Notes under the pieces: model-generated
What the model was told of the DNA's origin: nothing
Seen by the model: the letters and a program-made list of their open reading frames with translations, nothing else
Databases searched by the model: none
Assembly: GCA_020073525.1 (NCBI GenBank)
Contig: JAIQFA010000015.1
Coordinates: forward strand, 1-64,000
Reading direction: 5' to 3'
Source: Terriglobia bacterium
GTDB taxonomy: Bacteria; Acidobacteriota; Terriglobia; Terriglobales; Acidobacteriaceae
Length of the DNA stretch: 64,000 nt
Program-made: the position numbers and the translations under genes
Part shown: in pieces, positions 51,599 to 60,282 of the stretch
Position numbering within the stretch: the stretch's first letter is position 1
Layout: every line of letters begins with the position of its first letter

Positions 51599-51973
51599 TT
51601 GCAGGACGACAAGTCCGAACGCCAAGCGACCGGGATTGTTACCAGCAGGACACGCTGGCTAGCGGTCGCCACAGGATTTTTCACGGTGGTCGCAGGTACT
51701 TTCGCTGGCGGGCTATTTCTTGTTATACCGATCCCGTTGATTTTAGGCGCGATCATCCAACCACGCTTCCCGCGTGCCGGGAGAGGGCTCATCTGTGCCG
51801 GCGCTGTTTGGCTAACTTTCTGGGTGTTTGATGTTGGTATCTTCATGGTGCTTGAGAACCGCTCCGCCGACCGCCTCGGAGGGGTCCATCTTATTACCGC
51901 AGCTTTGGTCTTACTTGTCGCTTTGTGCGACTTGGCGATAGTGATCGAAGAAGTGCAAATTAGGCGTACCTAA
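51599..51973 (+). CDS. Small multi-pass membrane protein
   Basis: A 124-residue protein starting at a TTG with AAGGGG upstream. It has three to four hydrophobic helices (WLAVATGFFTVVAGTFAGGL, LFLVIPIPLILGAII, GLICAGAVWLTFWVFDVGIF and LITAALVLLVALCDLAIVI). No family was recognised. It lies between the Mo-enzyme and modA on the same strand with gaps of 23 and 38 bases. Confidence 0.6.
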   Translation: MQDDKSERQATGIVTSRTRWLAVATGFFTVVAGTFAGGLFLVIPIPLILGAIIQPRFPRAGRGLICAGAVWLTFWVFDVGIFMVLENRSADRLGGVHLITAALVLLVALCDLAIVIEEVQIRRT

Positions 51974-52011
51974 ATCGAGCATAGGGCTGAGCGAAGCTTA
52001 AAATACCTGCG

Positions 52012-52776
52012 ATGAGAAAACTACTGACGTTCATGGTCGTCCTCGCGGCGTCTTTCGCTACCGCCCAAGAGATCACCGTAGCCGCGGCCGCCGATATGAG
52101 CGCTGCTCTTCCGCAACTGGTCGAAACCTACGCGAAGAAGACCGGGCAAGCGGTCAAGCTCTCCTTCGGCTCGTCCGGAAACCTGACCAATCAAATCCGC
52201 AACGGCGCGCCCTTCGACGTCTTTTTCTCCGCCGATGAAGATTATCCGAAACAGCTGATCGCAGAAGGCCTCGCCTCGAAAGAAACGCTTTACCGTTATG
52301 CGGTCGGCCGCTTGGTCCTGTGGATACCGGGTGACTCGCCCCTAGACTTGTCGAAAGTGGGAATGCGGGCTATGCTCGATCCCTCGATCAAAAAGATTTC
52401 GATCGCGAATTCCGCGACTGCTCCATACGGGCGGGCAGCTAAAGCTGCGTTACAGCACTTCGGAATCTACGATCAAGTTTCCAGCCGTCTCGTCATCGGA
52501 GAAAACGTTTCGCAGGCGGCACAGTTCGTCGAATCGGGCAACGCCCAAGCAGGATTGATCGCGCTCTCGCATGCTCTCGCTCCCGCCATGAAAGACAAAG
52601 GACGCTATTGGACGGTTCCGCTCGATGCTTATCCCGCGCTGAATCAGGCAGCAGTCGTGCTTTCGAAATCAAAACAGCAGGACGCGGCCCGCAAGTTCCT
52701 CGACTTTCTGCGCAGTCCCGAAGCCACTTCCCTGCTCAACGATTACGGTTTCAGCTTGTCCGCGGAGAAGCACTGA
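52012..52776 (+). CDS. modA: Molybdate ABC transporter substrate-binding protein
   Basis: A 254-residue periplasmic binding protein with signal peptide (MRKLLTFMVVLAASFATAQ). ModA motifs are present: TVAAAADMSAALPQLVE, KLSFGSSGNLTNQIRNGAPF (oxyanion-binding serines), DVFFSADEDYPKQL and SIANSATAPYGRAAKAAL. It catches molybdate and hands it to ModBC. Confidence 0.95.
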   Translation: MRKLLTFMVVLAASFATAQEITVAAAADMSAALPQLVETYAKKTGQAVKLSFGSSGNLTNQIRNGAPFDVFFSADEDYPKQLIAEGLASKETLYRYAVGRLVLWIPGDSPLDLSKVGMRAMLDPSIKKISIANSATAPYGRAAKAALQHFGIYDQVSSRLVIGENVSQAAQFVESGNAQAGLIALSHALAPAMKDKGRYWTVPLDAYPALNQAAVVLSKSKQQDAARKFLDFLRSPEATSLLNDYGFSLSAEKH

Positions 52777-52777
52777 A

Positions 52778-53452
52778 ATGAACTGGGAGGCGTTCTGGTT
52801 GACGGTGCGTCTCGCAGGCATTGTCTCGACGCTGCTCATCGCGATTGGAATTCCCATCGCCTACTGGCTGACTTACTCCCGGTGGAGGTGGAAATTCCTG
52901 GTCGAAGCTGCGGTGGCGCTTCCTATCGTCCTGCCACCGACCGTGCTCGGTTTTTATGTCCTCGTGGCGCTGGGTTCGCGAAGCCCGCTCGGCCGCTGGT
53001 GGGAATCGCTTACTGGCCACACCCTGGCCTTCACTTTTGAAGGGCTGGTGATCGGCTCATTGTTATATAGCCTGCCCTTCGCGGTGCAGCCGTTCGCGGC
53101 TTCGTTCGGAGCGGTCGACTCCAAACTGCTGCGCGCCTCGGCTTCGCTTGGCCATTCACCGGTGCAAACCTTTCGGCGCATCGTGCTTCCCCTTTCCAAA
53201 GCCGGCTTGGTCACGGGATTTGCGCTCAGCTTCGCGCACACCCTCGGCGAGTTTGGGGTCGTGCTCATGGTGGGAGGCAACATTCCCGGTGTGACGCGCA
53301 CCATCTCCATCGACATTTACGATCAGGTGCAGACCGCAAATTATTCCAGCGCGAACCAGACGGCACTCGTACTGCTCGTCATCTCCTTCGTCGTGTTGTC
53401 GGTCGTGTATGGACTAAACCGGCGTGCATGGGTGGTGGGCCCGTGGCGGTAA
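52778..53452 (+). CDS. modB: Molybdate ABC transporter permease
   Basis: A 224-residue permease with about five membrane segments. It has the ModB landmarks LPIVLPPTVLGFYVLVALG, SLPFAVQPFAASF and the EAA-loop region RASASLGHSPVQTFRRIVLPLSKAGL, then HTLGEFGVVLMVGGNIPG. It begins one base after the modA stop and overlaps modC by 25 bases. Confidence 0.95.
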   Translation: MNWEAFWLTVRLAGIVSTLLIAIGIPIAYWLTYSRWRWKFLVEAAVALPIVLPPTVLGFYVLVALGSRSPLGRWWESLTGHTLAFTFEGLVIGSLLYSLPFAVQPFAASFGAVDSKLLRASASLGHSPVQTFRRIVLPLSKAGLVTGFALSFAHTLGEFGVVLMVGGNIPGVTRTISIDIYDQVQTANYSSANQTALVLLVISFVVLSVVYGLNRRAWVVGPWR

Positions 53453-54609
53453 AGATAAAGACTGTTTCCGCACCACCAGTCGCACCATCAATGTCGACGC
53501 AGCCGATTTCTTCCGAACTCGAAGTCCGAATCCGCAAGCGGTTTCACAATCCCGAGGGCAGTTTCGTCTTGAATGTTACTTTCCGCGCGCTGGCCGGGTT
53601 CACGATTCTCTTCGGAGCGTCGGGCGCTGGAAAGACCACGCTGCTCGATTGCATCGCGGGGCTGTGCGACCCCGATGATGGGCGAATTGCCGTTGGCGGC
53701 GAAGACCTTTACGACGCGGAGAAGAAGTGGAACGTCGCCGCCTGGAAACGGCGCATCGGGTACGTACATCAGGATCTGGCGCTCTTCCCTCATCTCACCG
53801 CCGAAGAAAATGTTGAATATGGTCTCCGTACCCTCAGCGCGCCGCAGCGCACGGCACGCAGCCGCGAAATTCTCTCTGCCTTCCGCATTGATCACTTGCG
53901 CGACCGGCATCCGGCGCAAATCTCCGGAGGTGAGCGGCAACGCGTCGCCCTGGCGCGTGCACTGGTAACCGAACCACGCGCCCTTCTGCTCGATGAGCCG
54001 CTGGCTGCGTTGGACCGCCCTACGAAATCATCTCTGGTCGGTGATCTGCGGCGGTGGAACCAGCAGCACCGTGTCCCGATTCTCTTCGTCACTCACAATG
54101 GCGAGGAAGTATTTGCCCTGGGCGATGAAGTCATTGTGCTCGACGCTGGAAGAATCGTGGCCCAAGGGCAGCCGCATGAAGTCATGCGCGCTCCACGAAT
54201 GGAAACCGTTGCTCACCTGTCAGGATTCGAAAACATCTTCAGCGCTACGGTGGTGGCATTGCACGAAGCTCGCGGCACTATGACTTGCCGCCTTGGAAAA
54301 CAAGCGGTGGAGTTGGAGACGCCGCTGGTTCGAGCGGAAGTTGGTTCGCACCTGCGCGTAGGTGTTCGCGCCGGCGATCTGCTGCTGGCCACGGAATATC
54401 CGCACGGACTGAGTGCTCGTAACGTTTTACCGGGCACCATCCGGCAAGTGGTACAGAGAGACGTCATCATTTCGGCGATCGTGGATTGCGGCGGAACGGA
54501 GTTCGAAGTCCACCTGACGCTGGCGGCGCGCGACGCGCTGCAACTTACCCCCGGCAAAAACGTCTGGGTCGTCGTCAAGACACATTCTTGCCACTTAATG
54601 GGGATGTGA
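53428..54609 (+). CDS. modC: Molybdate ABC transporter ATPase with C-terminal TOBE domain
   Basis: A 393-residue ATPase. Walker A is GASGAGKTT, the signature ISGGERQRVALARAL and Walker B ALLLDEPLAALDRP. The C-terminal 130 residues (ENIFSATVVALHEARGTMTC onward) form the TOBE/molybdate-binding domain, ending with VVVKTHSCHLM. ATG at 53428 is listed; an ATG at 53491, just before the domain start LEVRIRKRF, is equally possible, and neither has a strong ribosome-binding site. It closes the Mo-enzyme/modABC operon. Confidence 0.93.
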   Translation: MGGGPVAVKIKTVSAPPVAPSMSTQPISSELEVRIRKRFHNPEGSFVLNVTFRALAGFTILFGASGAGKTTLLDCIAGLCDPDDGRIAVGGEDLYDAEKKWNVAAWKRRIGYVHQDLALFPHLTAEENVEYGLRTLSAPQRTARSREILSAFRIDHLRDRHPAQISGGERQRVALARALVTEPRALLLDEPLAALDRPTKSSLVGDLRRWNQQHRVPILFVTHNGEEVFALGDEVIVLDAGRIVAQGQPHEVMRAPRMETVAHLSGFENIFSATVVALHEARGTMTCRLGKQAVELETPLVRAEVGSHLRVGVRAGDLLLATEYPHGLSARNVLPGTIRQVVQRDVIISAIVDCGGTEFEVHLTLAARDALQLTPGKNVWVVVKTHSCHLMGM

Positions 54610-54611
54610 AT

Positions 54612-54679
54612 GTGTGGAGGCGGGGCTTTGCCCCGCTTGGACGGGGCGAAGCCCCGTCCCCGCACAAAGGTCTCCACAC
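54612..54679. repeat. GGCGGGGC nested palindromes between convergent genes
   Basis: Two adjacent hairpins, CGGGGC-TTT-GCCCCG and ACGGGGC-GAA-GCCCCGT, lie inside an outer pair GTGTGGAG (54612) and CTCCACAC (54671). It lies between modC and the GT-C enzyme and probably ends transcription from both sides. It is related in style to the GTAGAGAC family. Confidence 0.75.
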
Positions 54680-54686
54680 AAAAAAC

Positions 54687-56306
54687 TCACCGCTCCAGTC
54701 CAATAACCGCGATCCATTGCCCGTTCCTTTCGTCGTGATACGCAATCGTTCCGCCCAGACGTTGCGCAATATCTTCCGGCAGCAGGTCGCGGTGGTAGCC
54801 GAAGAACTTCTCCTTGATACGCTGCCACGCTTCCCAACTCTCAAAGAGCGGATGCGGTGGCCGGTATTTTGTGGAGAAGACCAGCAGAACGTCGTAATGA
54901 TCGCGGCCCCTTACCGCCAGATCGATCTGCGGGAGAGAAAAATCCTCGATTCGCAGCACCCGAAGAGGATGACCAACATACCCAAGCCATGGCCGCGTAA
55001 GTTCGTCCGAGGCCGGCCATGCCGTCAGAACGCGCGCGCCGGAATAGCGCATCCCCAGGAAACGGCTGGCCTCCGCATGCATCACGATGTAGTCGCGATA
55101 CGCCAGATTATCTTCCAGAGAAAATCCATACGGCGGGTTGCTGAAGAGACCTGCGACAAACGCGATGGCGACCGCTCCTAAAATCAACTTCCAATACAAC
55201 ACGCGCCGCCATAGAGTCGACACCCATACCAGAATTACGAGCGGAACAACTGGCAACATGTAGCGAGCCAGGACCGCGCCGCCCACTGTCGACATAAAGG
55301 CCAGATAAGCGAGCACGACAGAAAGAAATGCCACTTGCACCCAGAATGGAATTCGCGGACGTGCCACACCGCCCGCCGTCTGCGGAGGGCGAAGCATGCC
55401 GAGCGCCCCCGCCAGCGTGAGCAGATAAAGACCAAAGTATCCGAAGAGTTGCCAGAGCCTCATGGCCAGAGCCAAGGGGATGCGGAGAGGACTGAGCGTA
55501 GCAGCGACGTTGTAGCGAAAGAATTCAGGATTGCCCAACAGGAAGCCCGTTTTCGCGTGGTGATAGCCGTACCAAACGGCCAGTGGCAGGATCGGAAAGA
55601 GAAGATAAAACCAACGCGTATGTCTGCCTTCTGGCGGAAGAATCTCTTTCCATCGAATCCCTCGAGAACGTTGGCGAATGAAACAGGCGAGCAGTTCCCA
55701 CCCCAACAATGCCAACGGAGCCAGAATCGCAGTCTCTTTCGCCAGCGCCGCCAGTGAGAACCAGAGCACCTGTTTCCACGGACGATCCTCCAAATACGCC
55801 GCCAGCGCCCAGAACGTAAATCCAGCCGCCGGCAAGTCAACCTGCGCCATGGAACTCTGCGTGAAGTACACGGGATAAAGAGCGACCAACGCGGTCGTCG
55901 TCCATGCCACGGGCAGATTGGCGGCAACGCGAGAAAGCCGAAACACTCCCAACAGCGTGAAAGCACTCAGCGCCAGCATGGCCGTGCGCGTGACGAGCGT
56001 GGAGTATCCGAAGACGCGCCAGGCCAGCGCCAGCCACGCCATCACCAGCGGAGGATGCGCATTTGACGGCGTGGATTGCGGAATGAGTGTGCCGGTCAGG
56101 TAGAGATCCCGCGCCGCCGGAACGTAGTAGCCTGCCTCGTCCCAGAAATACGGAAGGCGCAGAAGCGGCGCATGCAGCAACATCAATGCCGCAAAGAAGA
56201 GCGCGTATAGAAGCAACGGCTGTCCCCACGCGGAAGATGCAGGTTGCGATGTTGTCTGCTTATACGACTGCGCCGCCGGACGCGCTGCCGTCGTTGAACG
56301 GTGCAT
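54687..56306 (-). CDS. GT-C family membrane glycosyltransferase (PMT/ArnT-like)
   Basis: A 539-residue multi-pass protein with about eleven membrane segments. The GT-C acidic motif is YFWDEAGYYVPAARDLYLTG near residue 53, with NAHPPLVMAWLALAWRVFGY following. A C-terminal soluble part contains LTAWPASDELTRPWLGYVG and VRGRDHYDVLLVFS. This suggests a dolichyl-phosphate-mannose or polyprenyl-phosphate-sugar dependent transferase. Its start overlaps the stop of the DUF3467 gene by one base (TGATG), so the two are translationally coupled. Confidence 0.8.
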   Translation of the reverse strand: MHRSTTAARPAAQSYKQTTSQPASSAWGQPLLLYALFFAALMLLHAPLLRLPYFWDEAGYYVPAARDLYLTGTLIPQSTPSNAHPPLVMAWLALAWRVFGYSTLVTRTAMLALSAFTLLGVFRLSRVAANLPVAWTTTALVALYPVYFTQSSMAQVDLPAAGFTFWALAAYLEDRPWKQVLWFSLAALAKETAILAPLALLGWELLACFIRQRSRGIRWKEILPPEGRHTRWFYLLFPILPLAVWYGYHHAKTGFLLGNPEFFRYNVAATLSPLRIPLALAMRLWQLFGYFGLYLLTLAGALGMLRPPQTAGGVARPRIPFWVQVAFLSVVLAYLAFMSTVGGAVLARYMLPVVPLVILVWVSTLWRRVLYWKLILGAVAIAFVAGLFSNPPYGFSLEDNLAYRDYIVMHAEASRFLGMRYSGARVLTAWPASDELTRPWLGYVGHPLRVLRIEDFSLPQIDLAVRGRDHYDVLLVFSTKYRPPHPLFESWEAWQRIKEKFFGYHRDLLPEDIAQRLGGTIAYHDERNGQWIAVIGLER

Positions 56307-56599
56307 CAGTGAACAGGTCCACCGGGGGCACGTGGATCGAGCTTGATCTCGCCGAACGCGGCCTCGTAGTTCGTCACGTTCTGTTGCATGAGCGCCATGA
56401 GCGCCTTGGCTTGTTGCGGGCTGAGATAAATCCCCTGGAAGTTGCGCAATTCCACCTGCGTCTCCGAGCTTTGCTGCATGGTCCCGAAAACCAGGAAGAA
56501 ATCCCAGACGTTAACCCGGATCTGCACGCTGTTCGAGTAGGCCTCGCGGTAATCGGGCGTTTGCACGAACTTCACATTCGGTTGGTTCGCTGTATTCAT
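56306..56599 (-). CDS. DUF3467 protein
   Basis: A 97-residue protein from the ATG at 56599. It matches DUF3467 (PF11950): YREAYSNSVQIRVNVWDFFL, FGTMQQSSETQVELRNFQGIYLSPQQAKAL and LMQQNVTNYEAAFGEI. The family is small, widespread and of unknown function. Coupling to a GT-C enzyme is by a one-base stop/start overlap. Confidence 0.88.
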   Translation of the reverse strand: MNTANQPNVKFVQTPDYREAYSNSVQIRVNVWDFFLVFGTMQQSSETQVELRNFQGIYLSPQQAKALMALMQQNVTNYEAAFGEIKLDPRAPGGPVH

Positions 56600-56816
56600 G
56601 TCTCGCAGTGTAACGCGGGGGTGGAGTGCAGGGCAAAGAACCAACTGGATCCGGAGCAGACCCGTCGATTCACCGAATTTTCAACGAACTGTAACCAGCT
56701 ATTAACAAAGGGCGGTCTAGGCTGAGAGTTACACAAAAGTGACTACGAGCGAAAAAATGCCGTTTGTCATGGCTTGGTCGGAAGTCTGGAACGCCTATTT
56801 CTCAGGAGACTGAACA

Positions 56817-58631
56817 ATGAAACGAATGATGGCTGTGTTGCTGTCGATTGCATTCGCAGGGAACGTGATCGCGGCGCAGGCCCAGCAAGATACGACCACC
56901 CCAACAACCACAAAGAGCGCCAAGAGAAAACCGGCGGCCAAGAAATCAGGGCCGAACATTTCAGAGCAGCTAAGTGAGATGAAGCAGGCGATTGACGCTC
57001 AGCAGCAGCAGATCAAGCAGTTGAGCGATATGGTTCAAACCCGCGAGCAAAAGATTCAGCAACTGGAACAGCGGCTTGACCAGAGCCAGGCTGTGGCCAC
57101 GCAGGCGCAGACCAAAGCCGACACGGTCGCTGCTCAATCGGCCGAGGAACAGCAGACCGTCATGGCGCTCAAGAGTGACGTCACGGACTTGAAGACAGGC
57201 GCTACGAGCTCTGCCCTGAATCTGCAGGAAACTCAGAAAAGAATCGGGGAAATCGAGAGCCCGCTGGCGGTCCACTTCAAGGGAATCACGATTACTCCCG
57301 GCGGATTCCTGGCGGCAGAATCCGTTTACCGTACTCGCGCTCTCGGGGCGGACATCAACACCCCGCTTAACGGCTTGAATATGCCGGGCAGCGGCCAGAA
57401 CGCGATTTCGGAATTCTTTGGCTCCGGCCGCCAGTCACGAGTCTCGATGCTGGCGGAGGGTAAGTTCAACAACACCAAGCTCACTGGCTATGTGGAAGCC
57501 GACTTTCTTTCAGCGGGCGTGACCTCCAACAACAACCAAAGCAATAGCTACACGTTCCGTCAACGCCAGGCATGGGGCCAGGCGGCCTTGAGCAATGGCT
57601 GGAGTTTCACCGGCGGGCAGATGTGGAGCCTGGTGACGGAAACCAAGAAGGGCGTCGACAACCGCAGCGAAGCCCTGCCGATGACCATCGATCCGCAGTA
57701 CACCGTCGGCTTCAGTTGGGCACGGCAGTGGGGTTTCCGCGCGGCCAAGAACTTCAACAATCGTTTCTGGCTGGCGGCATCGCTGGAGAATCCGCAGACG
57801 ACCTTCGCAGACCGCAACAATGCCTCAAACTTCGCCTTCGGTGGCGCAGGCAACGGCGGCGGACTGTATAACCCGACCGCCAACTATTCGTTCAACGCAA
57901 CGCCCGACGTCATCGTAAAGGCGGCCTTCGAACCCGGTTTCGGACACTATGAAGTTTTCGGTATCTTCAGCCGGTTCCGCGACCGCGTCTATCCGTGCGT
58001 CGAATCGACGACCTGCACCGGCGCGACGGGAGCGTTTAACAGTTCGAAGAATGCAGGCGGAGGGGGAGCCAACGCCCGGATCACGATTGCAAAGCACCTC
58101 GATTTCGGACTTCACGCCCTTTACGGAAACGGTGTAGGCCGGTACGGTACAGCGGGTCTGCCGGACGCCACGGCGAATGCCGATGGCACACTGGCGCCTC
58201 TCCGTAGCTATCAGGGTCTGGCCACACTGGAATACCACACGCCCAGGTTTGATATCTACCTCAATGGTGGTCAAGAATATGTGGGACGACACTCTCAAGT
58301 TGACCCCGTCTCCCTTAAGACTGTAGGGTACGGGGCGCCGGCATTTGTCGACAGCGGCTGTTACACCGAAACCGCGCCCGGATCGGGCACAGGCTTCGGC
58401 TTCGGCGGGCTTTCGAATTGCAATGCCGATACCCAAAGGGTTATTGAGGGCACATTCGGGTTCTGGTTGCGCTTGTACAACGGTCCCAAAGGAAAACTGC
58501 AACTCGGTCCGCAGTATTCCTACATAACCCGGGGCTCATGGACAGGCACCGGCGCTTCAGCGGGCACCTCCGTTGCGCCGCACGGAATCGACAACATGGT
58601 CTTCACCTCTTTCCGCTACTACTTGCCGTAG
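56817..58631 (+). CDS. Outer-membrane porin-like protein with N-terminal coiled coil
   Basis: A 604-residue protein with signal peptide (MKRMMAVLLSIAFAGNVIAAQAQ). A Lys/Ala-rich region is followed by a coiled coil (about 45-150, including MKQAIDAQQQQIKQLSDMVQ and REQKIQQLEQRLDQSQ). A beta-rich domain of about 430 residues follows, with alternating aromatic strands, ending in MVFTSFRYYLP with a terminal aromatic stretch as in outer membrane barrels. It resembles large Acidobacterial porin-like proteins of unknown substrate. GGAG lies 8 bases before the ATG. A strong terminator follows. Confidence 0.78.
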   Translation: MKRMMAVLLSIAFAGNVIAAQAQQDTTTPTTTKSAKRKPAAKKSGPNISEQLSEMKQAIDAQQQQIKQLSDMVQTREQKIQQLEQRLDQSQAVATQAQTKADTVAAQSAEEQQTVMALKSDVTDLKTGATSSALNLQETQKRIGEIESPLAVHFKGITITPGGFLAAESVYRTRALGADINTPLNGLNMPGSGQNAISEFFGSGRQSRVSMLAEGKFNNTKLTGYVEADFLSAGVTSNNNQSNSYTFRQRQAWGQAALSNGWSFTGGQMWSLVTETKKGVDNRSEALPMTIDPQYTVGFSWARQWGFRAAKNFNNRFWLAASLENPQTTFADRNNASNFAFGGAGNGGGLYNPTANYSFNATPDVIVKAAFEPGFGHYEVFGIFSRFRDRVYPCVESTTCTGATGAFNSSKNAGGGGANARITIAKHLDFGLHALYGNGVGRYGTAGLPDATANADGTLAPLRSYQGLATLEYHTPRFDIYLNGGQEYVGRHSQVDPVSLKTVGYGAPAFVDSGCYTETAPGSGTGFGFGGLSNCNADTQRVIEGTFGFWLRLYNGPKGKLQLGPQYSYITRGSWTGTGASAGTSVAPHGIDNMVFTSFRYYLP

Positions 58632-58649
58632 CGCGGGCTGCAAACCCTC

Positions 58650-58692
58650 AAATCGCTCCCGTGCGGAGGTCTTCCGCACTGGAGCGATTTTC
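58650..58692 (+). terminator. Rho-independent terminator after the porin-like gene
   Basis: AATCGCTCC pairs with GGAGCGATT, and inside it GTGCGGA pairs with TCCGCAC around a short loop, followed by TTTTCC. This long two-level stem 18 bases after the stop is a convincing terminator. Confidence 0.88.
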
Positions 58693-58849
58693 CCTTTGCG
58701 CAGACTGGCTTGCGCCGGTCGTGAAATACCTGCAACCTGAGCCGGTCTATATGCGTCAAACAGAATGTGGATTTGGTGACTTCGGTGACCTGTCTGCCCC
58801 CTGGTAAGCATGTATAATCGTTGGAATTCGATCCACAAATGGATTTGAA

Positions 58850-59191
58850 ATGGCGATGCTAGGTCAATCTCGCGCTCGGGCAGGCCTCGCATCTCGTTGC
58901 CGAATCGCCCTTGTTCTTCTCGCCATTTGCTCGCTGGCGATAAGCGTTGCAACGCGTTACGTGATCCCAGCCGGGGGGAATGTCCAGAAGGTCACCACCG
59001 TACAATCCCAGTCTCCGGAGGCCAGCCGGCAGCGCCTTCTTGTCAACGCACTGCCGTGGACCGGCCCAGCTTCCGTTTTCACCCTTTTTCAACCACCGCG
59101 GTCTTCTGTTCTAGCCGTCTCGGTGATCGTACCTCCGACCAATCTCAGCTCTGAAAGCTGGCTCTACACCCGTCCTCCTCCCTCCTGCTGA
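58850..59191 (+). CDS. Small exported/hydrophobic protein of unknown function
   Basis: A 113-residue protein; a second ATG two codons later is also possible. One hydrophobic helix (RIALVLLAICSLAISVATRY) is followed by a polar region rich in Ser and Pro (SPEASRQRLLVNALPWTGPA, then SVIVPPTNLSSESWLYTRPP) and a final Cys. No named family was recognised. It is 200 bases upstream of the small secreted proteins and the RND pump. Confidence 0.6.
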   Translation: MAMLGQSRARAGLASRCRIALVLLAICSLAISVATRYVIPAGGNVQKVTTVQSQSPEASRQRLLVNALPWTGPASVFTLFQPPRSSVLAVSVIVPPTNLSSESWLYTRPPPSC

Positions 59192-59395
59192 CTTTTCCCC
59201 GTTTGTAGCCAATCGCTATTTTGGACAAAAGCTCAGTTATTGAAATTGACTGAGGAAGCTTCTCTTCATCGCGACGTTTCAAACTGGTTCGATCCGAACG
59301 CCAGTGTGAAGCGATCTCCGGATTAGAAGCGCCAGGGATAGCGCTATCCGAGGATGGGGACAGCATCCATCGAGTCGATCTCCTGAGGAGGAGAC

Positions 59396-59791
59396 ATGAA
59401 AACAGTTCTGATGCTAATTGCGCTCGTGTCCGGTGTGTTTTCAACGAGCATGCACGCAACTACGAAACAGGGATACCAGCAAGCAACCGTGGTTCGTGTC
59501 GAGAGCCACGAGACTTCATCCAATTACGCCGGCAGTAACCCATCCGACGCGCCGCTGCAGTCGGTGGTCTATTCATATGAAATCGGCATAAGGCAAGACT
59601 GCACCATGTACCGCACACGTTACGATTCCGCTTTCGATTATGTGCCGGCTGTTTTCGATCTCAATCACCCAATCCAGGTCAATGTGAAGAAGCGCGTTAT
59701 ACACGTGAACCTGCCGGGCGATCGCGAGTTGCGGATGGGCATAGACGGTCGCCGCCGCATTGATGACCAATCCTGCCCAGGCAGGAACTAA
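59396..59791 (+). CDS. Small secreted protein, tandem paralogue 1
   Basis: A 131-residue protein with signal peptide (MKTVLMLIALVSGVFSTSMHA) and a strong GAGGAGGAG site. The mature domain includes QQATVVRVESHETSSNYAG, SYEIGIRQDCTMYRTRYDSA and VNVKKRVIHVNLPGDRELRM. The same blocks appear in the next gene, so the two are a duplicated pair. The TAA stop overlaps an ATG (TAATG at 59789). The function is unknown. Confidence 0.75.
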   Translation: MKTVLMLIALVSGVFSTSMHATTKQGYQQATVVRVESHETSSNYAGSNPSDAPLQSVVYSYEIGIRQDCTMYRTRYDSAFDYVPAVFDLNHPIQVNVKKRVIHVNLPGDRELRMGIDGRRRIDDQSCPGRN

Positions 59792-59883
59792 TGTTCTGGG
59801 GGCGTGGCTCGAAAGGCACTCTCGGACCAAGGCCCATTGTTTCCGTACGCAGTTCCATTAAACTGTGCCTCACAGAGGTGATT

Positions 59884-60282
59884 GTGCGAAGAATATCTGG
59901 CCTGGCAATTGGTTGTTTGCTCATCTTCGGCGGATCCGCTGTTCTGCTGAATGCCTCAACCCGACAATTTCAGAAGGCGGTCGTGGTCTGCGCGGAGAAA
60001 TATGAACCTTCGATGCCCCACCACGGCAAATTCACCGACGCCCCTGCGCCTTCGAGCGAATACGATGCCAACGTTTCGATCCGCTTGAACTGCACGGAGT
60101 ATCTCGGGCGCTACAAATCAGCGATTGACTACCTGCCCGGTGTATTCGTAGCAGGCCAGTCCATCGACGTGAGCCCTGAAAAGCATTTTCTCTATGTGAA
60201 TGTTCCGGGCAACGGTGAAGTGAAGCTTCGGATAGTCCGGCGCGATCCCGTTGCAGCGGATTCCTGTAAGGCAAGCCATTAA
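59884..60282 (+). CDS. Small secreted protein, tandem paralogue 2
   Basis: About 132 residues from a GTG at 59884 with AGAGGTG upstream and a signal peptide (RRISGLAIGCLLIFGGSAVLL). An ATG at 59791, overlapping the previous stop, would add 31 residues ahead of the signal. The mature part matches its neighbour: QKAVVVCAEKYEPSMPHHG, SIRLNCTEYLGRYKSAIDYL and FLYVNVPGNGEVKLRI. Both have a single conserved NC/DC-T-Y core. It is coupled to the membrane fusion protein gene by another TAATG. Confidence 0.72.
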   Translation: MRRISGLAIGCLLIFGGSAVLLNASTRQFQKAVVVCAEKYEPSMPHHGKFTDAPAPSSEYDANVSIRLNCTEYLGRYKSAIDYLPGVFVAGQSIDVSPEKHFLYVNVPGNGEVKLRIVRRDPVAADSCKASH

